In this document: positions 35,246 to 40,787 of the stretch, in pieces | Numbering within the stretch: position 1 is the stretch's first letter | How the letters are laid out: every line of letters begins with the position of its first letter | Assembly: GCA_963926405.1 (NCBI GenBank) | Contig: CAWUXI010000125.1 | Coordinates: forward strand, 1-40,787 | Origin: CALSMU01 sp963926405 | GTDB taxonomy: Bacteria > Bacteroidota > Bacteroidia > Flavobacteriales_D > Parvicellaceae | DNA: 40,787 nucleotides | Direction: 5' to 3' | The notes under the pieces: generated by a model | Databases searched by the model: none | Seen by the model: the letters and a program-made list of their open reading frames with translations, nothing else | Told to the model about the DNA's origin: nothing | Program-made: the position numbers and the translations under genes

Positions 35246-35941
35246 TTATTGTTTTATTATTGAATCTCCGCCATCTACATGAATAATTTGACCTGTTACC
35301 CAAGATGAACTTGGTGTTAGTAAGAAAGCTGCCGCTTCAGCGATGTCTTTGGCTTCTCCTATTTTCTTTAATGGGTTTTTTTCAGCATGTAGATTTACTT
35401 TCTCTTGCGTATTTAAAAATCTACTTGCCAAATTGGTGTTTGTCAGAGATGGCGCTAACGCATTTACGCGAATGGCAGGAGCCAATTCAGCAGCCAAAGA
35501 TCTCGTTAATCCTTCAATTGCACCTTTAGACATAGCAACCTGCGAATGAAAACTAAAGCCAGATTGCACAGCGATAGTTGAAAATAAAAGTATTGAGGAG
35601 TTTCCACTTTTTTTCAAGTTTGGTAGAAGAAGATTAATGACTTTAGTAGCCCCTAAAACTTGTAGTTTAAAATCTTCTAAAAAGTCTTCTTCTTTAAAAC
35701 GATGAAATGGTTTTAAATTAATACTACCTGGACAATAGGCTAGGCCATGAATTTCCTCTGGTAAATTATCAATATCTAAAGCATCTGTTCTAACATCGAA
35801 CTTTACGTATTTTACATTTTGTCGATCTTGAATTAAATTATTATTGTAGGTCGCAATTACATTTGCTCCCTGCAGTTCAAGAAGACGGACTAGCTCCATA
35901 CCTATTCCAGAAGAACCACCAATTATTATATAGTTTCTCAT
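35246..35941 (-). CDS. SDR-family protein lacking the catalytic tyrosine
   Basis: A 231-residue short-chain dehydrogenase/reductase fold. The N-terminal nucleotide motif GGSSGIG (8-14), the Ser of LLFSTIAV (Ser121) and Lys139 are present, as is the C-terminal WVTGQIIHVDGG, but the YxxxK tyrosine is Val135 (QVAMSKGAIEGL), and the NNAG element reads CPGS. I recall close Bacteroidota relatives with the same kind of substitution, so it is not a sequencing slip. It may use a different acid/base or be a binding protein. It lies between two small membrane-protein genes and merR, in the light-response island. Confidence 0.85.
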   Translation of the reverse strand: MRNYIIIGGSSGIGMELVRLLELQGANVIATYNNNLIQDRQNVKYVKFDVRTDALDIDNLPEEIHGLAYCPGSINLKPFHRFKEEDFLEDFKLQVLGATKVINLLLPNLKKSGNSSILLFSTIAVQSGFSFHSQVAMSKGAIEGLTRSLAAELAPAIRVNALAPSLTNTNLASRFLNTQEKVNLHAEKNPLKKIGEAKDIAEAAAFLLTPSSSWVTGQIIHVDGGDSIIKQ

Positions 35942-35995
35942 GTTTCGAAAGTTTAATTATAGAGCTATTATTCTCAATTCTATCCAAAAATTAAA

Positions 35996-36160
35996 TTAAT
36001 TGGAGGATGCGTTATCTTCGTTAACTTTGCTTTCAACCTTGTGAACTGAAGATTGGGAATTCTTTTGAATATTATGCTGTCTGGAGATCATTCTAAGAAG
36101 AAAAAATAAATAGATAGAAAATATACAAAATCCGATAATAAAAAGTGTTAAGTCTTCCAT
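35996..36160 (-). CDS. Small membrane protein (54 aa)
   Basis: MEDLTLFIIGFCIFSIYLF opens a 54-residue frame with one transmembrane helix (about residues 4-23) and a polar tail rich in Ser, Lys and Asn ending NEDNASSN. It starts 2 bp after the stop of the 55-aa gene in the same direction, which supports both being real. The SDR gene begins 54 bp downstream. Function unknown; single-helix proteins of this size often attach to or regulate a membrane enzyme. Confidence 0.65.
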   Translation of the reverse strand: MEDLTLFIIGFCIFSIYLFFLLRMISRQHNIQKNSQSSVHKVESKVNEDNASSN

Positions 36161-36162
36161 GG

Positions 36163-36330
36163 TTAGTCGTTTTTTACAAGCCTGATGAATATTGCTAGGG
36201 CTAAAATAGAGGGAACCCAGATTCCAACGAACATACCCTCATCCTTCTGACCATTAAACCATAGGGATACCGACAAGAGAAAACTAATAAATGCAAGTAT
36301 AACCGGGTAATATTTTTCTGTAAATTTCAT
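36163..36330 (-). CDS. Small two-helix membrane protein (55 aa)
   Basis: A 55-residue frame starting MKFTEKYYPVILAFISFLL with two hydrophobic helices (about 8-25 and 34-50) separated by the polar turn WFNGQKDEGMFVGIW and ending RLVKND. A preceding ATG at 36333 would add one residue. I recall similar short proteins in Flavobacteriales, but no function is known. It is first in a tight pair with the 54-aa gene. Upstream lie a 13-bp palindrome and the larger inverted repeat, so it probably begins a regulated transcript. Confidence 0.7.
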   Translation of the reverse strand: MKFTEKYYPVILAFISFLLSVSLWFNGQKDEGMFVGIWVPSILALAIFIRLVKND

Positions 36331-36401
36331 CATGCTTATATTTTTATATTAATTTAATTTTCGTGAAAGTTTATTTCTTTTTAACTAATCAAATATTTTG
36401 A

Positions 36402-36414
36402 GGTCATTATGACC
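36402..36414. promoter_or_regulatory. Palindrome GGTCATTATGACC upstream of small membrane proteins
   Basis: A perfect 13-bp palindrome (6-bp arms around T), directly abutting a second palindrome TCAAATATTTTGA at 36389-36401 that itself contains an AATATTTG -7-like element on the minus strand. It lies about 70 bp upstream of the 55-aa gene. It could be a site for a second regulator; the protein is unknown. Confidence 0.45.
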
Positions 36415-36517
36415 ACAAAAAGGTTAATCAAAATTATTAAGTCAGAAATTCAATCTAGGTTATTAATGCTTTTTTGTTTGGCCTAAATGTGAAATCTTTA
36501 AACAAATATAAGTTATA

Positions 36518-36549
36518 TTGTTTAACTAATTATCACAATAATTAAACAA
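36518..36549. promoter_or_regulatory. Inverted repeat, candidate operator (site 2)
   Basis: TTGTTTAAC (36518-36526) and ATTAAACAA (36541-36549) are separated by exactly 14 bp, as at 34151-34182. Including flanking bases the arms extend to ATATTGTTTAA (36515-36525) and TTAAACAATAT (36542-36552), an 11-bp perfect match. It lies just upstream of TATATTTG (36503-36510) read on the minus strand, the position of a -33 region, with about 170 bp left to the small membrane-protein gene. Confidence 0.55.
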
Positions 36550-36812
36550 TATGTTGTTTCCGGATTTTATCAGCAATCAACTAATTAACAAACAGCACCT
36601 TAACTGAATGTTAGTTTTGGCAAAAAAAACAAAAAACACCGAGATAGTTCATTATATTTACTATTTATCAGGGAAAAAACATGAAGATTTATTCTAGAAA
36701 TAAGTATTATAAACAGACATAATCAACTGTAAATATATGTGTTATATATTCTTTGTGCTTTTTATGGAATGTTATAAGCGATTTTACTAATGAAATTACC
36801 TAAAGATTAACT

Positions 36813-38234
36813 TCAGAGAGTTTTACTTAGTTTTTTAATCATTCCTTTAAATATTATTCCATGGAAAGGGTAAACAGCAAGCCAATATAACCTACCCATC
36901 AAACCGAGCGGTCTAAAAGTTGCCGTTTGAAAAAGTTCCTCATCAATTATTTTAAACTCTAGCCATGCTTCTCCTGGGAGTTTCATTTCCGCGAAAAGCA
37001 ACAATCTTCCTTCCTCCTTGTTTGCATATAATACCCGCCAAAAGTCTAATGAATCTCCCACAGAAATAGTTTTCTGATTTGTGCGCCCTCTTCTTAATCC
37101 GACTCCGCCAGCTAATTTATCCAAAAACCCACGAATCCTCCATAACCAATTTCCATGATACCATCCGTTTTCACCTCCAATACTCCAGATTTTATCAATG
37201 GATGATTTACGATTCTCAACAGCTTCTACCCGAGCATCTTTAAAGCAACCAAACTCAGGCACAGAAATGTATTCTGAGATACTTATATTCATCTCGCTAC
37301 TTGAATAAGAATCTTTCCAGCTAGAGGCAATGTCGTTGTTTTCAATACGATCAAACGCCTTGATTAAAGCCTCCTTATATGAGATAGGCTGAATTCCTAG
37401 TATTGTATTGATTTCATGGTCCCTACAAACAACTTCGACCTTCATACTTTCTACCAAGGATCTAGCCAATTTATAAGATGTAGAGGTTACGAAATAGAGC
37501 CAATAGGAGGATAGTTTTGGAGTCATTAAAGGTACCGTCCAAATTTTCCGTTTTAAACTCCTGACTTCGGCAAAATCGAGCAACATCTCTCTGTAGGAGA
37601 GCACGTCATCGCAACCGATGTCAAAATTTCTATTAAATGTCTCTTCATTAAGGATGCATTTTGTCAAAAAAGTTTGCACGTCAGATATGCCTATCGGAGA
37701 ACATTTTGTTAAAAGCCACTTAGGCGTGATCATAACAGGAAGTTTTTCTACTAAATCCCGCATTATTTCAAATGAAGCACTTCCAGAGCCCACAATTATT
37801 CCCGCTCTAAGACAGGTTAGGTTGAAGCTACCTTTTTCAAGCTCTTCTTCTACAGTTTTTCTAGAAAGAAGATGCTTAGATAAATTAGATTCATTAACAA
37901 TCCCACTTAAGTATATAACTTGTTTAACGTTAGTATTGGAAAGTCTATCGCGAAAATTGATAGCAGACTGTTGTTCCAACAACCTATAATTGTCCGCTGT
38001 TGCCATAGAATGAACTAAATAATAAGCTACATCAATATCCTTTGGAATTTCTGTAAGAGAGGATTTGTTTAGTAGGTCAATTTCTATGACTGAAATTTTT
38101 TCCTTCAAAGACTGCGGTGGATTGAATCTAGATTTATCTCTAACACAGCAAACAACATCATAGCCTTTGTTTACCAGTATAGGAAGAATTCGCTTCCCAA
38201 TATATCCTGTAGCGCCTGTTAAAAGAATTTTCAT
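36813..38234 (-). CDS. NAD(P)-binding epimerase-like protein with DUF2867 domain
   Basis: A 473-residue two-domain protein. Residues 1-300 form an extended-SDR Rossmann domain (ILLTGATGYIGKRILPIL, then YYLVHSM and YLSGIV), resembling NmrA/YbjT-type reductases. Residues about 320-473 match DUF2867 (IWSIGGENGWYHGNWLWRIRGFLDKLAGGVGLRRG ... WLEFKI, FRPLGLMGRLYW), a SRPBCC-like fold. This fusion is frequent beside photolyases in light-induced gene sets in other bacteria, where its substrate is unknown. It follows the photolyase gene after 32 bp. Quoted segments differ from the classic SDR YxxxK site, so catalysis is not assured. Confidence 0.85.
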   Translation of the reverse strand: MKILLTGATGYIGKRILPILVNKGYDVVCCVRDKSRFNPPQSLKEKISVIEIDLLNKSSLTEIPKDIDVAYYLVHSMATADNYRLLEQQSAINFRDRLSNTNVKQVIYLSGIVNESNLSKHLLSRKTVEEELEKGSFNLTCLRAGIIVGSGSASFEIMRDLVEKLPVMITPKWLLTKCSPIGISDVQTFLTKCILNEETFNRNFDIGCDDVLSYREMLLDFAEVRSLKRKIWTVPLMTPKLSSYWLYFVTSTSYKLARSLVESMKVEVVCRDHEINTILGIQPISYKEALIKAFDRIENNDIASSWKDSYSSSEMNISISEYISVPEFGCFKDARVEAVENRKSSIDKIWSIGGENGWYHGNWLWRIRGFLDKLAGGVGLRRGRTNQKTISVGDSLDFWRVLYANKEEGRLLLFAEMKLPGEAWLEFKIIDEELFQTATFRPLGLMGRLYWLAVYPFHGIIFKGMIKKLSKTL

Positions 38235-38266
38235 AAAGCTATATGTATTTGAATCATCTTAATTAT

Positions 38267-39562
38267 TTACTGTTCTATACTATTCGAGAGGCCTACTTTA
38301 TATGTCTCCAACGCTCTTTTTCGTGCATAGGCATGTTCTACAATTGGGACGGTTGAAGATAGTTCCCAACCAGGGTTCCATTTGTTTGTATAGACAGCAT
38401 TTTTATCAAATTTCATCTGTTGGGTACTTGGGTTAAAAATTCTGAAATAGGGAGCGGAATCACATCCCGTTCCTGCAGCCCACTGCCAATTTCCATTATT
38501 AGCAGAAAGGTCATAATCCAATAATTTTGAAGCGAAATAAGCTTCCCCCCATCTCCAATCGATTAATAAGTGCTTACAAAGAAATCCAGCTGTAATCATT
38601 CTTACTCTATTATGCATTAGTCCAGTTTCATTCAATTCTCGCATTCCCGCATCTACAATTGGATATCCTGTTTTGCCTTCACACCAAGCTTTAAATTCAG
38701 TTAGGTTATTCCTCCATTCAATTTGGTTGTATTTAGCCTTGAAATTGGAAGACACAACATTAGGGAAATTATAGAGGATTTGCATAAAGAATTCTCTCCA
38801 GATAAGTTCACTTAGAAAAACGGAATCCACGTTTAAATTCTGTATTATATTTCTTATGCTAACTGTTCCAAAGCGAAGGTGCGTGCTTAATTGACTCGTC
38901 CCTTTAATTGATGGAAAATCTCTTAGCTTTTTGTAATCTTCAACAACACTCAAGTCGAAAGGAGGTATTTGAATTAAAGAAGGCTTGAAGCCGATAGAAT
39001 TTAAGCTAGGGAAAGAGGTATTTCCTTTATAAAAATGTTTGGGTTTGTGCTCTAAGACCGAAGAAACACCGGATAGATTAAAATTCTGAAGCCATTTCTT
39101 TTTATAAGGTGTAAATACGGTATACGGGGACTTGTCGTCTTTGGTGATCTCTAGTTCTTCAAAAATAACTTGGTCTTTGAAAATATGTGAAGAGATGTCT
39201 TTAGAATGAAGCATTTTTTGAATAGAATTATCTCTACTTACTGCATAAGGTTCATAGTCTTTGTTGAAATATACATCCGTTACATTGTATTTTTCAATTA
39301 GATGCTTAAAAACACTCTCAACTTTCCCTTTAAAACAACTAATTCCTGATCCCTCTTTACTTAGTTCATTGTCCATGGCTTTCAAGGTGCTATAAATGAA
39401 TGAAACTCTAGGGTCATTTTCTTCAAGCTCTTCAAGAATGTTGGTGTCAAAAATGAAAATTGGCAGCACTTTATCATGGTGTAAAAGTGCTGCGTTCAAA
39501 GCAGTATTGTCTTCAAGTCGAAGGTCCCTTCTAAACCAAAATATAGAAATAGAATCTTTCAT
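38267..39562 (-). CDS. phrB: Class I deoxyribodipyrimidine photolyase
   Basis: A 431-residue FAD photolyase/cryptochrome that uses blue light to split cyclobutane pyrimidine dimers. The N-terminal antenna domain starts ISIFWFRRDLRLEDNTAL, and the FAD domain shows GTSQLSTHLRFGTVS, FMQILYNFPNV, MHNRVRMITAGFLCKHL, DWRWGEAYFASKLLDYD and NNGNWQWAAGTGCDSAPYF, so the FAD-binding residues and the tryptophans of the electron-transfer chain are in place. Length is slightly short for class I but complete. It lies 3 bp downstream of tspO. A CPD-specific function is likely; a 6-4 or cryptochrome role is less likely. Confidence 0.9.
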   Translation of the reverse strand: MKDSISIFWFRRDLRLEDNTALNAALLHHDKVLPIFIFDTNILEELEENDPRVSFIYSTLKAMDNELSKEGSGISCFKGKVESVFKHLIEKYNVTDVYFNKDYEPYAVSRDNSIQKMLHSKDISSHIFKDQVIFEELEITKDDKSPYTVFTPYKKKWLQNFNLSGVSSVLEHKPKHFYKGNTSFPSLNSIGFKPSLIQIPPFDLSVVEDYKKLRDFPSIKGTSQLSTHLRFGTVSIRNIIQNLNVDSVFLSELIWREFFMQILYNFPNVVSSNFKAKYNQIEWRNNLTEFKAWCEGKTGYPIVDAGMRELNETGLMHNRVRMITAGFLCKHLLIDWRWGEAYFASKLLDYDLSANNGNWQWAAGTGCDSAPYFRIFNPSTQQMKFDKNAVYTNKWNPGWELSSTVPIVEHAYARKRALETYKVGLSNSIEQ

Positions 39563-39565
39563 AAG

Positions 39566-40030
39566 TTAATTATAGACTAAGATATAGAGGTTCAAAGATG
39601 TTGCAATACACAACCAAATAAAGTAAGGAAGAATTAACAAGCTAGTCCACCGCATGGTTTTTTGATAGTGGAATAAGAAATAAGCTACAATGATTGTTAG
39701 AAATAGAATGGCGAAGAGTGCTATTAAGGCATTTTGCAAATAGAAGAATAGAGGATTCCAGGAAATATTGAAAAAAAGTTGGACGGCGTATAGGGTTATA
39801 ATTTTTTTTCGTCTGTCATTTCGTTTGTAAAGGATTGCCATATAAAAAGAATAGCAAATCATTATTGCTGTCCATGCCAACCCAAAAACCCAGCCTGGAG
39901 GTGTCCAAGGCGCTTTGTTCAGCGTGTTATACCAGTCAGAAGTTACTCCGTCACCCGTAAATAGGCCTCCAATAGCAAGTGCGGTAAAGTTAAGCAACAG
40001 AAAAATAAATATGCTAATGGCCAATTTCAT
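39566..40030 (-). CDS. tspO: TspO/MBR family protein
   Basis: A 154-residue five-helix membrane protein of the translocator (TspO) family, which binds porphyrins and cholesterol-like ligands. It is linked in Rhodobacter to oxygen- and light-dependent control of pigment genes. The signatures are WYNTLNKAPWTPPGWVFG, WTAIM, QLFFNISWNPLFF and ATSLNLYI. It overlaps the SRPBCC gene upstream by 4 bp and precedes phrB by 3 bp, so it is part of the same transcript. Its presence fits a photo-oxidative stress set. Confidence 0.93.
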   Translation of the reverse strand: MKLAISIFIFLLLNFTALAIGGLFTGDGVTSDWYNTLNKAPWTPPGWVFGLAWTAIMICYSFYMAILYKRNDRRKKIITLYAVQLFFNISWNPLFFYLQNALIALFAILFLTIIVAYFLFHYQKTMRWTSLLILPYFIWLCIATSLNLYILVYN

Positions 40031-40515
40031 ACAAGTTGGTTTGAACTGATTAGTTCGTCTAATTTTTCTGTTCTATAACTGAAGATTCGTTTTAAATTTT
40101 GTTTTATAAAAAATCGATAAGCAAGGGGGGCAATCAATGAGAAAGGAATTTTAAAATGTACGACATCTGTCATTAAGACACCGCCATCAACTTCCTCAAA
40201 AGCGTGCCGGTGATGCCACATTTTATAAGGTCCGAAACGCTGCTCATCTACAAAAGAATTTTCATGGATCATTCCAGTGATTTCAGTAACCCAGTTCATC
40301 TTGAAAACTTTGTTTAGACGAATAGAGTAAGTGATTATCTGCCCAAGATACACCTTTCCTTCATCCGGACTGGTCATTCTGAAATCGAGTTCTTCAGGCG
40401 TTATTTTTTGCAAATTTTGCGGAGTAGAAAAAAATCGCCAAGCAGTTCCTTTGGATATAGGCAGAAACTGTTGATTATATAACCGGTATATATTGGATTG
40501 TTTTGAGATTTCCAT
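40027..40515 (-). CDS. SRPBCC-fold (START-like) protein
   Basis: A 162-residue protein of the SRPBCC superfamily (polyketide cyclase / ligand-binding helix-grip fold). Visible are the first strand IYRLYNQQFLPISKGTAWRFF, LQKITPEELDFRM, TEITGMIHENSFVDEQRFGPYKMWHHRHAFEEVDGG and MTDVVHFKIPFS. These proteins bind hydrophobic small molecules. Similar genes are found in light-induced sets with CIA30 and photolyase genes. It starts 5 bp after the stop of the CIA30 gene and overlaps tspO. Confidence 0.8.
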   Translation of the reverse strand: MEISKQSNIYRLYNQQFLPISKGTAWRFFSTPQNLQKITPEELDFRMTSPDEGKVYLGQIITYSIRLNKVFKMNWVTEITGMIHENSFVDEQRFGPYKMWHHRHAFEEVDGGVLMTDVVHFKIPFSLIAPLAYRFFIKQNLKRIFSYRTEKLDELISSNQLV

Positions 40516-40520
40516 TTCGT

Positions 40521-40787
40521 TTAATTGATTTCAATTTTGTCAATAATAAGCTTGAAGGATTCATCTTTTTTGTTCGCAATCAGAAAGGAGATTTCCTCAA
40601 TAGAGGATTCATTAAAATTTTCTTTATCTAATTTATTGCCTCTAAAACTTGGATATAAATCGTGTAGATTAATGTTAATCGTCTCCCAGCTATTCGATGT
40701 TGAAAATGTTGTGATATAAGAATAGTATGTATTGGATTTAGACTTCAAGCGAAATTGGTAGGATTTTGAATCTCCTTTTAAGCGAAT
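40521..40787 (-). CDS. CIA30 (NADH:ubiquinone complex I intermediate-associated 30) domain protein, 5' end outside window
   Basis: The frame runs off the window end; only the last 88 residues are seen (89 codons with the stop). The sequence IRLKGDSKSYQFRLKSKS, then SYITTFSTSNSWETININL, FYPSFRG-like LYPSFRGN and ISFLIANKKDESFKLIIDKIEI match the C-terminal half of CIA30 domains, a galactose-binding-like fold. Bacterial copies occur in light- or stress-induced gene sets without a proven role. The internal TTG at 40748 is not a start. Most upstream gene visible of the minus-strand CIA30-SRPBCC-tspO-phrB-DUF2867 unit. Confidence 0.78.
   Translation of the reverse strand: MRLKGDSKSYQFRLKSKSNTYYSYITTFSTSNSWETININLHDLYPSFRGNKLDKENFNESSIEEISFLIANKKDESFKLIIDKIEIN

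Larger units (their letters stand above)
36334..36812. other. 479-bp non-coding region with several inverted repeats
   Basis: No convincing gene was found in either strand. The region is very AT-rich and holds the palindromes TCAAATATTTTGA (36389-36401) and GGTCATTATGACC (36402-36414), the candidate operator at 36518-36549, a third half-site TTTAAACAA (36497-36505) and an exact -7 element TATATTTG on the minus strand (36503-36510). It separates the DUF2867-photolyase-TspO unit from the small membrane-protein, SDR and merR genes and is therefore probably the control region of the latter. Confidence 0.6.

Noticed and set aside
35119..36590. Recurrent TTAACTAA (35119-35126, 36381-36388, 36522-36529) and the similar AACTAATTAACA (36579-36590)
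   Set aside because: Short and AT-only apart from one base, irregular orientation and spacing; not separable from background, unlike the TTGTTTAAC-N14 pair.
1..40787. tRNA, rRNA, CRISPR, transposase, integrase or attachment-site signals
   Set aside because: None was seen in the intergenic regions read; spacers are short and AT-rich and no mobile-element proteins are encoded.

Overview
The window looks like core chromosome of a marine-type Bacteroidota, most likely order Flavobacteriales. The evidence is low GC with AT-rich spacers, promoters of the Bacteroidota type (TTTG, 19 bp, TAnnTTTG; a full match lies before the biotinyl-carrier gene), many lipoproteins with an LxxC lipobox, pheT and pheS in separate units, and several gene neighbourhoods typical of the phylum (rnpA next to an S41 protease; flippase-dut-nucleotidyltransferase-TPR-DUF4292-M23). 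No rRNA, tRNA, CRISPR array or insertion sequence was seen.

Layout. 1-7.7 kb: end of pheT, a PlsC-type acyltransferase, a CAP-domain protein, a decayed PD40/SPOR-type gene, pheS, a cyclophilin lipoprotein and two small conserved genes. 7.7-15.5 kb: an enoyl-CoA hydratase, then a five-to-six gene cell-envelope operon ending in an EnvC-like protein that has lost zinc ligands. 15.5-16.2 kb: a compact two-gene unit with a stand-alone HIRAN protein and an unknown partner. 16.3-21.4 kb: O-antigen-ligase-like protein, S41 protease, rnpA, hemD and DUF4271, all on the minus strand. 21.7-25.7 kb: a YceI lipoprotein, a biotinyl carrier and an M1 aminopeptidase.

25.7-40.8 kb is the most interesting part: a carotenoid and light-response island. 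crtD-cruF-crtY on the plus strand converge on crtI-crtB-(unknown)-crtZ on the minus strand. Together these predict a monocyclic, saproxanthin-type carotenoid. A CrtA-like (spheroidene monooxygenase family) gene and a methyltransferase lie just upstream, so the acyclic end could be further oxidised or methylated. The minus-strand crt genes follow a MerR regulator that carries the W-x9-EH and ExHxxG residues used by the B12-dependent photoreceptor CarH. Continuing on the same strand are an SDR without its catalytic tyrosine, two previously unlisted 54-55 aa membrane proteins, a DUF2867 epimerase, a class I photolyase, TspO, an SRPBCC protein and a CIA30-domain protein cut by the window end.

Two inverted repeats with identical architecture, TTGTTTAAC-N14-RTTAAACAA, lie at the merR-crtI junction and upstream of the small membrane-protein genes. 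They are candidate operators that would join this island into one light-controlled regulon. This last step is inference from the sequence; no experiment or search was run.
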